Shown: positions 41,839-52,742 of the stretch, one piece after another | Numbering within the stretch: the first letter of the stretch is position 1 | Layout of the letters: each line of letters starts with the position of its first letter | Assembly (NCBI RefSeq): GCF_007988965.1 | Contig: NZ_BJVD01000013.1 | Span: forward strand, 1 to 53,030 | Source of the DNA: Rummeliibacillus stabekisii | Lineage (GTDB): Bacteria; Bacillota; Bacilli; Bacillales_A; Planococcaceae | DNA: 53,030 bases | Direction: 5' to 3' | Program-made: the position numbers and the translations under genes | The notes under the pieces: model-generated | The model's input: the letters and a program-made list of their open reading frames with translations, nothing else | The model's database searches: none | What the model was told of the DNA's origin: nothing

Positions 41839-42210
41839 TTGCTCACCTTCCAATTATTCTTAAAAGCATCGTAACACTACTTACATCGTAATACAAGGTA
41901 TTTAAAAGAAAATATTGGTAGGAATGGGATTGAATCAATGGATGAAATAATTGGGATATCATTTCTGATATAAATAACTGCAGATTGGATGCTAAGCAAC
42001 GATAGTACATCACTTAACTTTAAACTTCCTAGGTGGAGTTATATCCTTTACTCAACCAAACCTCATTAGAAATTAGATTCCAGCAACTAAGAATCATTGC
42101 GAGACCCAAATTCCCAAAGAACGGTAAATAGTTTTAACAATTAAAGGATTAAGGTATAGAACTAGAGAATGATTAGTTAACGTACGGAAACGAAAATATA
42201 AGGGGTCACT
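41839..42210. other. Divergent spacer with padR promoter
   Basis: On the minus strand TTGTAT-N17-TACGAT (41896-41868) is a good padR promoter. The plus strand shows the direct repeat CATCGTAA at two places (41867-41890), overlapping this promoter and possibly the PadR site. The rest, to the ABC operon at 42211, has no gene and no strong promoter. Confidence 0.5.
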
Positions 42211-43182
42211 ATGATGATTAAATTTGAAAATGTATCAAAGAGATACCAAGATGGAACCATTGCAGTCGATTCATTGAACTTGGAGATAAAGAAGGGAGAA
42301 TTCTTTGTTCTTATTGGGCCTAGTGGTTGTGGCAAGACAACAACCCTAAAAATGATTAATCGATTGATTCCGCTGTCCGATGGAACCATATTTTTTGATG
42401 AACAGAAAATTAGTGAGTATGACATCCACGAATTAAGGTGGAATATTGGCTACGTACTTCAGCAAATCGCACTGTTTCCACATATGACAATCGAAGAAAA
42501 TATTACTGTTGTCCCTGAAATGAAAAAATGGTCAAAAGAAAAGATGAAAGAACGAGCGTATGAACTGATGGACATGGTGGGGTTGGATCCTAAAATGTAT
42601 GCAAATCGGAAATCTAAAGAATTATCGGGCGGTGAGCAGCAACGAGTCGGTGTGATACGAGCTTTGGCAGCTGATCCAGAAATAATCTTAATGGACGAAC
42701 CTTTCAGCGCATTAGATCCGATCAGTCGCGAGAGGCTTCAAGATGATATGTTGGATTTAAAGAAGAACCTTAAAAAGACAACTGTTTTTGTCACCCATGA
42801 TATGCAAGAGGCATTAAAACTGGCAGACAGAATTTGTATTATGGAAAAAGGGAAAATTGTTCAAATAGGAACACCTCGTGAACTTGTGTTGAATCCCGCC
42901 AATGATTTTGTAAAGAAATTCATCGGTGATCAAGCCCACAGTCCTTGGATGGCTGATGTTGATTTAGAGCGAATCATCCAACCACTTGGGCAGGGTGAAA
43001 TTTTAGAAAATCTCGCTGTTATATCTGTATCTTCCTCTTTGAAACAAGTATTGGATAATCTGTCCCAACATGAACAACTCATTGTGGAAAGAGATGGAGA
43101 ATGGATTGGCAGAATTAATCGAAAGTCCATTATCCAATTGTTATCTGAAGAATGGAATGAAGGGGGTCTGAGTAATGACTGA
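42211..43182 (+). CDS. Osmoprotectant/bile-type ABC transporter ATP-binding protein (OpuCA/BilEA-like)
   Basis: ATPase of the glycine-betaine/proline-betaine/carnitine/choline ABC family. Walker A GPSGCGKTTT lies near residues 37-46, the signature is LSGGEQQRVG, Walker B ILMDEPFSALDP, and the H-loop VTHD. A short C-terminal region (about 245-310) resembles a single CBS-like segment. 323 residues. AAGGGG is 5 bp from the ATG at 42211 and 8 bp from the next ATG (42214), which may be the true start. It overlaps the permease gene by 8 bp. Confidence 0.88.
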   Translation: MMIKFENVSKRYQDGTIAVDSLNLEIKKGEFFVLIGPSGCGKTTTLKMINRLIPLSDGTIFFDEQKISEYDIHELRWNIGYVLQQIALFPHMTIEENITVVPEMKKWSKEKMKERAYELMDMVGLDPKMYANRKSKELSGGEQQRVGVIRALAADPEIILMDEPFSALDPISRERLQDDMLDLKKNLKKTTVFVTHDMQEALKLADRICIMEKGKIVQIGTPRELVLNPANDFVKKFIGDQAHSPWMADVDLERIIQPLGQGEILENLAVISVSSSLKQVLDNLSQHEQLIVERDGEWIGRINRKSIIQLLSEEWNEGGLSND

Positions 43183-44698
43183 ATTTTTGCATGTGTTTCA
43201 AGAAAGAAGAGGCGAGTTATTCGCTGCACTGCTAGAACACATTCAGATATCACTGATTGCCCTTATTCTTGCAGTCATCATTGCCATCCCTCTAGGTATT
43301 TATCTCACAAAACATCAAAGAATAGCAGAAGGAATAATTGGTATCACTTCTGTGATTCAGACGATACCTTCTCTAGCGTTATTGGGTATATTAATTCCAT
43401 TATTCGGGATTGGGCGAATACCGGCCATTATTGCGTTAGTTGCCTATGCATTGCTTCCAATCGTACGAAATACGTTTACAGGAATAAATGAGGTGAATCC
43501 CGCATTAATAGAGGCGGCTAGAGCCATGGGAATGAACTTCAGAAAACGATTGCTGAAGGTCGAAATTCCGCTTGCGATGCCGGTCATTATGGCGGGTATC
43601 CGAACAGCCACAGTATTAATTATAGGAACGGCCACTCTTGCTGCATTGATTGGTGCAGGTGGGCTTGGTGACATTATTCTTCTGGGAATTGACCGAAACA
43701 ATACGAATTTAATCCTTCTAGGTGCCATTCCTGCCGCTTTACTAGCGATTCTATTTGATTACCTGCTTAAAAAGCTTGAAAGCTTATCCTTCAAAAAGGC
43801 TTTCCTAGCCATTGGCTCTATCGGTGTTTTGGCGGTGGCTATTATATTGGCGCCTTTCATTGGACAGCAAGACCAGAAAATTGTAATTGCTGGGAAGCTT
43901 GGTTCAGAACCGGAGATCTTAATTAATATGTACAAGCTGTTAATAGAAAGTGAGACAGATTTAAAGGTGGAATTAAAGCCGGGACTGGGCAAAACTTCAT
44001 TCGTATTTAATGCCCTCAAATCTGGCAGTGTGGATGTATATCCAGAGTTTACAGGTACAGCTATTTCTGAATTTCTAAAAGAAACCGCAAAGAGTACCGA
44101 CCGGAAGGAAGTATACCAACAAGCCAAAACTGGATTATTGAACAAGTATGAAATGGTACTGCTGAAGCCCATGCAGTATAACAATACTTATGCACTGGCT
44201 GTGTCAAACCGTTTTGCAAATCAATATGGAGTCAAGTCCATTTCTGATTTAAAAGGAATACAAGATAAAGTTCACGCAGGATTCACACTGGAATTTTCCG
44301 ATAGGGAAGATGGATATAAGGGAATTCAATCGTTGTATGGTATTCATTTTTCTTCCCTTGTGACAATGGAGCCGAAATTGCGCTATAACGCTGTCAAATC
44401 GGGTGAAATTAATTTAGTTGATGCTTATTCTACCGATAGTGAATTAAGACAATATAAACTAAAGGTACTGGAAGATGACCAACATTTATTCCCGCCTTAT
44501 CAGGGAGCGCCTTTAATGAAAGAGGCAACTGCCAAAAAATATCCTGAAATGCTCAAGGCATTAAATAAATTGGCCGGAAAAATAACCGATAATGAAATGC
44601 GGACTATGAATTACGAAGTGAATGTAAAAGGGAAAAGTCCGACAGAAGTAGCGAAAGAATACTTGCAAAAGAATGCTCTGTTAAGTAACTCTAAATAA
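43175..44698 (+). CDS. Fused ABC permease/substrate-binding protein (OpuCB-CC/BilEB-like)
   Basis: One chain joins a BPD-type permease (about residues 1-230; EAA loop EAARAMGMNFRKRLLKVEIP, then TATLAALIGAGGLGDIIL) with an OpuAC-type substrate-binding domain (about 238-507; GKLGSEPEILINMYKLLIES, DVYPEFTG). This places the binding domain outside the membrane, tethered to the last helix. 507 residues matches Listeria BilEB (a bile-exclusion system) and similar osmoprotectant uptake proteins; substrate could be a quaternary ammonium osmolyte. GGGGG lies before the ATG at 43175 inside the ATPase gene. Confidence 0.9.
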   Translation: MTEFLHVFQERRGELFAALLEHIQISLIALILAVIIAIPLGIYLTKHQRIAEGIIGITSVIQTIPSLALLGILIPLFGIGRIPAIIALVAYALLPIVRNTFTGINEVNPALIEAARAMGMNFRKRLLKVEIPLAMPVIMAGIRTATVLIIGTATLAALIGAGGLGDIILLGIDRNNTNLILLGAIPAALLAILFDYLLKKLESLSFKKAFLAIGSIGVLAVAIILAPFIGQQDQKIVIAGKLGSEPEILINMYKLLIESETDLKVELKPGLGKTSFVFNALKSGSVDVYPEFTGTAISEFLKETAKSTDRKEVYQQAKTGLLNKYEMVLLKPMQYNNTYALAVSNRFANQYGVKSISDLKGIQDKVHAGFTLEFSDREDGYKGIQSLYGIHFSSLVTMEPKLRYNAVKSGEINLVDAYSTDSELRQYKLKVLEDDQHLFPPYQGAPLMKEATAKKYPEMLKALNKLAGKITDNEMRTMNYEVNVKGKSPTEVAKEYLQKNALLSNSK

Positions 44699-44702
44699 GT
44701 AA

Positions 44703-44745
44703 ACAGCAGGAGAACTTTTGAATCTCCTGCTTATTGGTTTTAGGC
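44703..44745 (+). terminator. Terminator of the ABC operon
   Basis: AGCAGGAGA/TCTCCTGCT stem followed by TATTGGTTTT; T tract interrupted. Confidence 0.7.
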
Positions 44746-44783
44746 TATTGCAGAACCTATGATAGGAGTTGAAATGAATAGTA

Positions 44784-45341
44784 ATGGCAGAATGGGATAT
44801 ATCAAGTATTCAAAGTTTTGATAAAGTAATCGAAAGAAAAATCCGTTATGATTCAACAATAGTGAATCATAATTGCCTCTTGCTGGAAGCGGATAGTCAA
44901 TCTATAGTCCTTTTTCATAAAGTAGCTACCACCTTTACGATGGTAGCTGAACAAAATGAATTAATCATCCCTGAAGGCAGTTATACAGTAGCGTACTACT
45001 GGAGGGATCAGCCGTTTAATTTATATATTTGGAGAGATGAGAACGAAAACTATTTAGGCGCTTATTTTAATATCGTTAAAAATACAGGTTTCAAAGATAA
45101 TGTCCTATTCTTTGAGGATTTGATTATTGATGTTGTCATTTTTCCGAATGGGGAGTACTTTATACTGGATGAAGATGAACTACCGCAACCATTAGCAATA
45201 ATGGAAAACGGCTTTGTCTTACAATCATTAAATACACTAATTGAAAAGATTGATTCATTTCTTCCTCAGCTAATTCATAATGCTAACATGAATTTTCAAC
45301 ACAAAGAGATAATTCCCTTGGTTAAACAAAAAGATTCATAG
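44784..45341 (+). CDS. DUF402 domain-containing protein
   Basis: DUF402 fold (YgaC/FomD-like). The conserved block is YFNIVKNTGFKDNVLFFEDL followed by IDVVIFPNGEYFILDEDELP, which supplies the acidic metal-binding residues found in nucleoside-diphosphate phosphatase members. 185 residues is typical. The ribosome site (TAGGAG at 44763) is about 15 bp from the ATG, farther than usual, so translation may be weak. It stands alone. Confidence 0.8.
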   Translation: MAEWDISSIQSFDKVIERKIRYDSTIVNHNCLLLEADSQSIVLFHKVATTFTMVAEQNELIIPEGSYTVAYYWRDQPFNLYIWRDENENYLGAYFNIVKNTGFKDNVLFFEDLIIDVVIFPNGEYFILDEDELPQPLAIMENGFVLQSLNTLIEKIDSFLPQLIHNANMNFQHKEIIPLVKQKDS

Positions 45342-45411
45342 GGAAAAATTGATGTGTAAGGAAAGAGAATGAATTGTGAAACGTTAAATTAAGAAAAGGT
45401 GTTGAATAAAA

Positions 45412-46476
45412 ATGGGTATGGAAAAATACCGTATTGATGAAAGTAAGGGAATGGAGTTCGGGATATATACGTTGGGCGATCATTTAGCCAACCCACATAC
45501 AGGTGAGCGCATTTCAGCCAAACAACGTGTTCAAGAAATCATTGAAGCAGCAAAGTTAGCGGAGCAAGCAGGAATTGATTTCTTTAGTGTAGGAGAAAGC
45601 CATCAAGAATATTTCGCTTCGCAAGCACATGCAGTGATACTATCAGCTATTGCACAAGCAACGGAAAAGATAAAAATCGGCAGCTCATCTACGATTATTT
45701 CTACTTCTGATCCTGTTCGTGTGTATGAGGATTTTGCCACGATTGATTTGATATCTGATGGACGTGCAGAGATTATTGCCGGCCGTGCTTCAAGGATTGG
45801 GCTCTTCGAATTGTTGGGCTATAATGTTCAGGATTACGTAGAACTCTTTGAGGAAAAGTTCGAATTGCTGCTTCAAATTAATGAAAATGAAGTGGTGAAT
45901 TGGAGCGGAGACTTCAGAGCTCCTTTAAGCAATGCTGTCGTGCTACCACGCCCTAAAAATGGTTCTTTACCGATTTGGCGAGCTGTCGGCGGTACTCCAA
46001 CTAGTGCGGTTAAGGCTGGTCTTCAAGGCGTACCAATGGCTTTAGCAACGCTCGGCGGTCCAGTTTCCCATTTTAAAATGTCTATCGAGGCGTATCGCCA
46101 GGGATTAATGCAAGCAGGGCACCAACCAGTTGATTTTCCAGTTGCAACGACAGGCTTTTTCTATGCGGCAGAGACGACTCAGCAAGCACTAGCAGAATAT
46201 TATCCGCACATCAATGAAGGAATGAAACGAACAAATGGATCTGGTTTCTCACGTCAATTATTTGAACAAGGTGCAGAGCGTGATAGTGTAATGCTTGTCG
46301 GCAGCCCACAAGAAATCATTGAAAAGATGTTATATCAACATGAACAATTTAGCCACCAACGATATATGGGACAGTTAGAGTTCGGTGGAGTACCGTTTAA
46401 TAAAATCATGAAAAATATTGAATTGATAGGTACTGAAATTCTTCCTGCTATTAAAAAATATACAGCTAAAAAATAG
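45412..46476 (+). CDS. LLM class flavin-dependent oxidoreductase
   Basis: Bacterial-luciferase superfamily monooxygenase: GMEFGIYTLGDHLANPHTGE, KLAEQAGIDFFSVGESHQEY, GSSSTIISTSDPVRVYEDFA and SDGRAEIIAGRASRIGLFEL. 354 residues is typical of the YtmO/limonene-monooxygenase-like group. AAAAGGTG about 12 bp before the ATG is a modest ribosome site. It is unlike the other luciferase-like protein at 35444, so they are separate families. It lies alone, ended by a terminator at 46515. Confidence 0.9.
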   Translation: MGMEKYRIDESKGMEFGIYTLGDHLANPHTGERISAKQRVQEIIEAAKLAEQAGIDFFSVGESHQEYFASQAHAVILSAIAQATEKIKIGSSSTIISTSDPVRVYEDFATIDLISDGRAEIIAGRASRIGLFELLGYNVQDYVELFEEKFELLLQINENEVVNWSGDFRAPLSNAVVLPRPKNGSLPIWRAVGGTPTSAVKAGLQGVPMALATLGGPVSHFKMSIEAYRQGLMQAGHQPVDFPVATTGFFYAAETTQQALAEYYPHINEGMKRTNGSGFSRQLFEQGAERDSVMLVGSPQEIIEKMLYQHEQFSHQRYMGQLEFGGVPFNKIMKNIELIGTEILPAIKKYTAKK

Positions 46477-46514
46477 GGTGGGAGGGTATAATCCCCACTT
46501 GAATACACTCCAAA

Positions 46515-46553
46515 TAAGCTGAATCTACACATAAAAGTAGATTCAGCTTATTT
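46515..46553 (+). terminator. Terminator of the LLM oxidoreductase gene
   Basis: 13-bp perfect stem AAGCTGAATCTAC/GTAGATTCAGCTT followed by ATTTG. Confidence 0.85.
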
Positions 46554-46593
46554 GTCATTACGGAAAGTAAGACTCCCATAATTTCGTTTTTTA

Positions 46594-46653
46594 TTGCAAA
46601 TGCAACAAAATTACGCTACATTTAATTTAACTTAATTTTTGTTGTATTTGCAA
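46594..46653. promoter_or_regulatory. Operator pair before marR-paiAB
   Basis: TTGCAAATGCAACAAAA (46594-46610) and its near-perfect inverse TTTTGTTGTATTTGCAA (46637-46653) face each other across 26 bp; each half is itself a palindrome-like TTGCAAAT-GCAA/GTTG-TATTTGCAAC site. They lie 28-87 bp before the MarR start, fitting autoregulation by a MarR dimer pair. Confidence 0.6.
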
Positions 46654-46680
46654 CAGTAAGAAGTATATGAGGTGTTTATA

Positions 46681-47686
<1,006 letters not shown>

Positions 47687-47693
47687 GCTGAAT

Positions 47694-48308
47694 ATGTATA
47701 TCCCAAAGCATTATAAGGAAACGAATATGGAAGAAATAAAAGAATTTATTCAAGGGAATTCTTTTGGGACGGTCGTATCAACAGAACAGGGAAAACCCAT
47801 TGCAACCCATTTGCCATTGGAGCTACATAAAAAGGGTAATCAATATTACATAACCGGGCATATGGCACATGGCAATCCTCAATGGAAAACGTTTGAGAAT
47901 GAAGATGATTCAATACTTGTTATGTATCAAGGCCCAGATGCTTACATTTCTTCTTCTTGGTATAAGCATGAAAATGTTCCAACTTGGAATTATCAAGCGG
48001 TCCATGTTTATGGCTCTGCTAGCCTGATGACCCAACAAGAATTAGAAGAAGATCTTATTCTCTTATTACAAAAATACGAAAACCATCGCCAAAATCCTGT
48101 GTTATGGGAGAATCTTTCTCCTCAAGCGAAAAAGCAGATTAAAGGAATTGTTGGATTTAAAATTGAAGTAAAAGAAGTGCAAGCTGCTTATAAATTAAGC
48201 CAAAACCGCAATGAGGAAGATTATAATCGAATTGTTGAAAATCTACGGGATGAACAACAGGAAAACTCCATGCAAATGGCAGATTTGATGGAGAAGAGAA
48301 GAAAGTAG
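47694..48308 (+). CDS. paiB: PaiB-type FMN-binding negative regulator
   Basis: PaiB/FMN-binding split-barrel protein, classically described as a negative regulator of sporulation and protease genes. MYIPKHYKETNMEEIKEFIQ, SFGTVVSTEQGKPIATHLPL, YITGHMAHGNPQWK and SSSWYKHENVPTWNYQAVHV are signature segments. 204 residues matches. GGGTGAGC is 8 bp before the ATG, and it is the last gene of marR-paiA-paiB. Confidence 0.93.
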   Translation: MYIPKHYKETNMEEIKEFIQGNSFGTVVSTEQGKPIATHLPLELHKKGNQYYITGHMAHGNPQWKTFENEDDSILVMYQGPDAYISSSWYKHENVPTWNYQAVHVYGSASLMTQQELEEDLILLLQKYENHRQNPVLWENLSPQAKKQIKGIVGFKIEVKEVQAAYKLSQNRNEEDYNRIVENLRDEQQENSMQMADLMEKRRK

Positions 48309-48336
48309 TAAGTGATTTTATGTCAGTTTAAATATC

Positions 48337-48373
48337 TTGCCAGTAGCCGTTGGCGGTTACTGGCAATTTTTTT
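48337..48373 (+). terminator. paiB terminator
   Basis: TTGCCAGTAGCC/GGTTACTGGCAA stem (one mismatch-type wobble) with TTTTTTT. Confidence 0.9.
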
Positions 48374-48442
48374 ATGTCGAAATTTCTACGGAGGTGTAAT
48401 AAAGAAAAACGCAGATTTTTAAAAAATGCCCAAACAATTTCG

Positions 48443-48474
48443 TTGACATTAAATACTATAGGGGGGTATAGTAT
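48443..48474 (+). promoter_or_regulatory. Copper operon promoter with CsoR operator
   Basis: TTGACA (48443-48448), 18-bp spacer and TATAGT (48467-48472). ATACTATA-N6(GGGGGG)-TATAGTAT (48453-48474) is a perfect palindrome with a G-tract centre, typical for copper-sensing CsoR. Confidence 0.8.
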
Positions 48475-48504
48475 AGAAAAACAAGATATAAGGAAGTGGT
48501 TCTT

Positions 48505-48807
48505 TTGGATAAATTCTTGCACGATAAACCAAGCCATCCAAGATCAAAAGATGAGAAACAAGCGGTGATTAACCGATTAAAGAGAATTGAGGGACAGGTG
48601 CGAGGCATTCAGAAGATGGTAGAAGAGGACCGCTACTGTGTTGATATACTCGTACAGATTAGTGCCATCCAAGCGGCATTAAAAAATGTAGGTTTTACAG
48701 TAACCGAACGGCATATGAACCATTGTGTCACACATGCAATTGAGCAAGGTGAAGGTAAGGATATGATTACAGAGTTGATGAATGTATTAAAACAATTTTC
48801 TAAGTAA
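48505..48807 (+). CDS. csoR: Copper-sensing repressor CsoR
   Basis: CsoR-family repressor released from DNA by Cu(I). With the TTG start at 48505 the ligand set falls at Cys45, His70 and Cys74 (RYCVDILV, RHMNHC), the same numbering as B. subtilis CsoR; this and the 10-bp spacing from AAGGA favour this start over the GTG at 48496. 100 residues. It is the first gene of csoR-copA-copZ. It differs from the CstR paralogue at 23408, which lacks the histidine. Confidence 0.95.
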   Translation: MDKFLHDKPSHPRSKDEKQAVINRLKRIEGQVRGIQKMVEEDRYCVDILVQISAIQAALKNVGFTVTERHMNHCVTHAIEQGEGKDMITELMNVLKQFSK

Positions 48808-48819
48808 GGAGGATGTATG

Positions 48820-51204
48820 ATGAGCGAAACAAACCATGCCACATTAGGCATAACAGGTATGACCTGTGCAGCATGTTCAAATAGAATTGAAAAAACATTG
48901 AATAAAATGGATGGTGTAGATGCTCAAGTAAATCTAACAACAGAAAAGGCATCTATTGATTTTGATCCTGACAAAACATCTCTAGATGATATCTCCAAAA
49001 AAATTGAGAACATCGGATATGGTGTTTTAACAGAGAAAGTGGACCTTGATGTATTTGGCATGACGTGTGCAGCATGCTCTAACCGTATAGAAAAGGTCTT
49101 GAATAAACAAGCAGGCGTGTCCAATGCTACTGTCAATTTAACGACAGAGAGCGCAATGATTGAATACAATCCAGGAATGGTTGATGTAGATTCTTTGATT
49201 GAAAAGATAAAAAATACTGGCTATGATGCAAAACCAAAAGCAGAAGCAGAGGAAAAGCAAACCCATAAGGAAAAAGAACTCCAAGGCAAGAAATTGAAAT
49301 TAATTGTTTCAGCCATTCTTTCCGCTCCGCTTTTAGTTACGATGTTAGTTCATTTATTCCATATAAGCATCCCAAGTATATTTATGAATCCATGGTTTCA
49401 GTTTGCGCTAGCAACGCCAGTTCAATTCATAATCGGATGGCAATTCTATGTAGGAGCCTATAAAAACCTTCGCAATGGCGGAGCCAATATGGATGTACTC
49501 GTCGCTTTAGGAACAAGCGCAGCTTATTTCTATAGTTTGTATGAAGCAGTCAAAACTATTGGCCATTCAGCCTATATGCCGCATTTGTATTTTGAAACAA
49601 GCGCAGTTCTTATCACTTTAATTTTGTTTGGTAAATATTTAGAAGCAAAGGCTAAAACTCAAACTACTAACGCAATTTCAGAATTGCTCAATTTACAAGC
49701 AAAAGAGGCTCGCGTGGTCAAAGATGGAAAAGAAGTGATGATTCCAGTAGAGGAAGTAAAAGTGGGAGATCATCTAATTGTCAAACCAGGAGAAAAAATA
49801 CCGGTAGACGGTATAGTCGTGAAAGGTAAAACATCTGTTGATGAATCGATGCTAACAGGTGAATCTATCCCGATTGAAAAATATCCGGGTGCCAAACTCA
49901 TTGGTTCAACGATCAATAAAAACGGATCAATTGAAATGGAAGCAACCAAAGTAGGAAAAGATACAGCACTTGCATCCATCGTAAAAGTAGTCGAAGAAGC
50001 GCAAGGCTCGAAAGCGCCAATTCAACGTTTAGCGGATGTCATATCAGGCTACTTCGTACCCATTGTTATTGGGATTGCTGTGGTAACCTTTGCCATCTGG
50101 ATTCTATTTGTAGAGCCTGGCCAATTTGAGCCTGCACTAGTCGCAGCGATTGCTGTACTAGTTATTGCCTGTCCATGTGCATTAGGGCTCGCAACACCAA
50201 CTTCTATTATGGTAGGTACAGGAAGAGCTGCCGAAAGTGGAATTCTTTTTAAAGGTGGAGAGCATTTAGAAAGAACCCATCAATTGCAAGCAATCGTCCT
50301 AGATAAAACAGGAACCATTACAAAAGGGAAACCTGAAGTAACTGATTTCTATGGTGACACAGAAGCATTGCAGCTGTTAGCAAGTGCAGAAAAGGGTTCA
50401 GAACACCCGCTTGCAGGTGCTATTGTAGCCTATGCGACAGAGAATGATATTGACTTCGTAGATGTTGAGTCATTTAACGCAATTCCTGGTCATGGGATAC
50501 AAGCAGAGATAGCTGGAAAACAAGTACTAGTCGGTAATCGAAAATTAATGATTGATCATAAAGTTGATATTGAAGGCAAGGATGAAAAATTAACCGAATT
50601 TGAAACTGAAGGCAAGACGGCGATGCTGTTGGCAATTGACGGTACGTATCGCGGTATTGTAGCAGTAGCGGATACAATTAAGGAAACAGCTCCACAAGCT
50701 ATCAAAGAGTTAAAAGAACAAGGTCTGGAAGTAATTATGCTGACAGGCGATAATGAAAGAACAGCAGAGGCTATTGCGAAACAAGTGGGCATTGATCATG
50801 TCATCGCGCAAGTATTGCCTGAAGAAAAAGCAGATAAAGTAAAAGAAATCCAAGCACAGGGCAAAAAAGTAGCAATGGTTGGCGATGGTGTTAACGATGC
50901 CCCTGCCCTTGTGACAGCAGATATCGGGATTGCGATTGGCACAGGTACAGAAGTGGCTATTGAAGCAGCCGATGTGACTATCTTAGGCGGCGAGCTGCTG
51001 CTTATACCAAAGGCGATCAAAATCAGTCATGCAACCATTCGCAATATCCGCCAAAACCTATTTTGGGCATTCGGCTATAATACAGCTGGCATCCCTGTAG
51101 CAGCCATCGGTTTACTAGCTCCATGGATAGCAGGTGCTGCTATGGCATTAAGCTCAGTTAGTGTTGTGACAAACTCGCTTCGATTGAAACGGATAAAATT
51201 ATAA
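48820..51204 (+). CDS. copA: Copper-exporting P-type ATPase CopA
   Basis: Cu(I)-exporting P1B-type ATPase in the membrane. Two N-terminal heavy-metal domains each carry [13 protein letters not shown]; the CPC transport motif is in [13 protein letters not shown], with TGES (actuator), DKTGTITKG (phosphorylated Asp), HP in GSEHPLAGA and [10 protein letters not shown]. Just under 800 residues is standard for a two-HMA CopA. ATGs at 48817 and 48820 are both possible; GGAGG is 4 bp from the first and 7 bp from the second, so 48820 is preferred. CopZ follows. Confidence 0.96.
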   Translation: MSETNHATLGITGMTCAACSNRIEKTLNKMDGVDAQVNLTTEKASIDFDPDKTSLDDISKKIENIGYGVLTEKVDLDVFGMTCAACSNRIEKVLNKQAGVSNATVNLTTESAMIEYNPGMVDVDSLIEKIKNTGYDAKPKAEAEEKQTHKEKELQGKKLKLIVSAILSAPLLVTMLVHLFHISIPSIFMNPWFQFALATPVQFIIGWQFYVGAYKNLRNGGANMDVLVALGTSAAYFYSLYEAVKTIGHSAYMPHLYFETSAVLITLILFGKYLEAKAKTQTTNAISELLNLQAKEARVVKDGKEVMIPVEEVKVGDHLIVKPGEKIPVDGIVVKGKTSVDESMLTGESIPIEKYPGAKLIGSTINKNGSIEMEATKVGKDTALASIVKVVEEAQGSKAPIQRLADVISGYFVPIVIGIAVVTFAIWILFVEPGQFEPALVAAIAVLVIACPCALGLATPTSIMVGTGRAAESGILFKGGEHLERTHQLQAIVLDKTGTITKGKPEVTDFYGDTEALQLLASAEKGSEHPLAGAIVAYATENDIDFVDVESFNAIPGHGIQAEIAGKQVLVGNRKLMIDHKVDIEGKDEKLTEFETEGKTAMLLAIDGTYRGIVAVADTIKETAPQAIKELKEQGLEVIMLTGDNERTAEAIAKQVGIDHVIAQVLPEEKADKVKEIQAQGKKVAMVGDGVNDAPALVTADIGIAIGTGTEVAIEAADVTILGGELLLIPKAIKISHATIRNIRQNLFWAFGYNTAGIPVAAIGLLAPWIAGAAMALSSVSVVTNSLRLKRIKL

Positions 51205-51234
51205 GCGGTACACTTTGAAGGAGGTGAATACAGA

Positions 51235-51444
51235 ATGGAAACGAAAACATTAGCCGTACAAGGTATGTCTTGCGGTCACTGCAAATCTTCAGTAGAAGGT
51301 GCTTTGAATCAATTGGATGGCGTATCATCAGCTGAAGTAAATTTAGAGGCTGGTAATGTAGCTGTTGCTTATGATGATTCAAAAGTAACGCTTGCTGCTA
51401 TGAAAGAAGCGATTGAAGAACAAGGCTATGATGTGGAAGCATAA
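51235..51444 (+). CDS. copZ: Copper chaperone CopZ
   Basis: Single heavy-metal-associated domain of 69 residues with the Cu(I) motif GMSCGHCKSSVEGAL; delivers copper to CopA and CsoR. GGAGGTG is about 11 bp before the ATG. It closes csoR-copA-copZ and is followed by a terminator. Confidence 0.96.
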   Translation: METKTLAVQGMSCGHCKSSVEGALNQLDGVSSAEVNLEAGNVAVAYDDSKVTLAAMKEAIEEQGYDVEA

Positions 51445-51455
51445 TGCAAAAAGAA

Positions 51456-51491
51456 GAAGCTGATTTCCTATATGGAAACCAGCTTTTTTAT
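51456..51491 (+). terminator. Copper operon terminator
   Basis: AAGCTG...CAGCTT with inner TTTCC/GGAAA, then TTTTTA. The following 240 bp to the lipoprotein gene hold no gene; TTGACT (51666) and TATACT (51692) are 20 bp apart, too far for a good promoter. Confidence 0.85.
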
Positions 51492-51733
51492 TTTATGAAG
51501 AGGTGTTAACTACTAATAAAAATTGGGAAAAGGCAATATCATACTAGTTCTATGGAAACAAACATAAGAAGACATAATACTCAGTGTGAGAAACTTGTAT
51601 TAATTCATATGTCACCTTCCTTTTATTCCATTGAAATACAAAAAAATTAAAAATAGTAAATATGGTTGACTGCATTTTTTAGTGCTTCCTTTATACTAAA
51701 TTGTAGGACGAAATATAAAAGAAGGAAGTGGAA

Positions 51734-52582
51734 GTGTTGAAAAAAATTCTTTCCCTTACAATGGGATTACTTTTGGTATTTATGCTAGGAGCATGTAACT
51801 CAAAGGCAGAACCAGTAAACAAACAAAATGGGTCTACTGCCAAAGCTGATTCAGGTTTGACATTAGAGCAAGTATTTAAAAAATCTACTGAAGCCTCTAA
51901 AAACTTAAAAAGTTACAGAACAAAAATGGAAGTTATACAAAATATCAATTCTGGTCAAAATAATGTAGAGACAGATACAGGTATCATCATGGATGTAGTT
52001 CAAAACCCTATGTCTTTCTATCAAAAGTTAATGATGAAGGCTCCAGAGTCTGACAAAATGATTCAAACAAAGAGCTATTTTACAAAGGACGGTATGTTTA
52101 CGTATGATCCAAATTCAAAAAAATGGATGAAGTTCCCAGCGGAAATGGCGGATCAATTAGCGCAAGCTTCCAATCAACAAACAGATCCTATGGCAGAGAT
52201 TAAGCAACTGAAGAAATTCGTCAAGGACTTTAAATTTAAACAAAATGATAAAAACTATATCCTATTATTAAATGCTTCAGGTGAAAAGTTCACTCATTTC
52301 ATTCAAGAAAAGGTTCAAAAAACATTGCCAGCTGGAATGGCTAATTCTGCTGAATTGTTGAAAGATATGAAAATCAACAAAGTAGATTATGAGATTCATA
52401 TCGATAAAAAGACATTTTATCCGACTATGTTAAATCTCAACATGGACATGTCATTAAATGCTCAAGGTCAACCAGTAAAGATAAAACAAGAGATCATGAG
52501 CAAGTATGAGAAATATAATCAAATTAAAGAAATAGTAGTGCCGGAAAAAGTAAAGAAAAAAGCAGTTGAAATTAATTCTTAA
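51734..52582 (+). CDS. DUF6612-like lipoprotein
   Basis: Lipid-anchored extracytoplasmic protein. A signal peptide (LKKILSLTMGLLLVFMLGAC) ends in the lipobox LGAC. The mature part begins with a polar linker and continues with TLEQVFKKSTEASKNLKSYR and a beta-rich region, as in DUF6612/LolA-like Bacillus lipoproteins whose function is not established. About 282 residues. GTG codons at 51728 and 51734 and a TTG at 51737 compete; AAGGA is 7 bp from 51734, which is preferred. It is monocistronic. Confidence 0.82.
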   Translation: MLKKILSLTMGLLLVFMLGACNSKAEPVNKQNGSTAKADSGLTLEQVFKKSTEASKNLKSYRTKMEVIQNINSGQNNVETDTGIIMDVVQNPMSFYQKLMMKAPESDKMIQTKSYFTKDGMFTYDPNSKKWMKFPAEMADQLAQASNQQTDPMAEIKQLKKFVKDFKFKQNDKNYILLLNASGEKFTHFIQEKVQKTLPAGMANSAELLKDMKINKVDYEIHIDKKTFYPTMLNLNMDMSLNAQGQPVKIKQEIMSKYEKYNQIKEIVVPEKVKKKAVEINS

Positions 52583-52668
52583 TGAATTGAACTTCTATAT
52601 AGTGACTAGACCAATTTTGCAGATTAGCAGCAGAATTATTGCGAGTGAAGATAATTTGGCAAGCATTT

Positions 52669-52694
52669 GTTTAGTAAATTGTTCTGCGGGGTAA
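52669..52694 (+). promoter_or_regulatory. SigB promoter of the lmo0937-type gene
   Basis: GTTTAG (52669-52674), 14-bp spacer and GGGTAA (52689-52694), one mismatch in each box from the SigB consensus GTTTAA/GGGTAW; about 50 bp before the start codon. Confidence 0.7.
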
Positions 52695-52742
52695 TAAATA
52701 AATGTAAATAAATTTAAATTATCTGCAGAAAGGATGTTTATG

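Noticed and set aside
43759-44184. 141-codon minus-strand open frame
   Set aside because: Antisense of the binding-protein domain of the fused transporter, which has clear domain signatures.
48453-48474. A fifth CstR-like site at the copper promoter
   Set aside because: It is a longer palindrome with different half-sites (ATACTATA) and belongs to the copper CsoR next to it.
51666-51697. SigA promoter for the lipoprotein gene
   Set aside because: TTGACT and TATACT are 20 bp apart, outside the usual 16-18 bp range.
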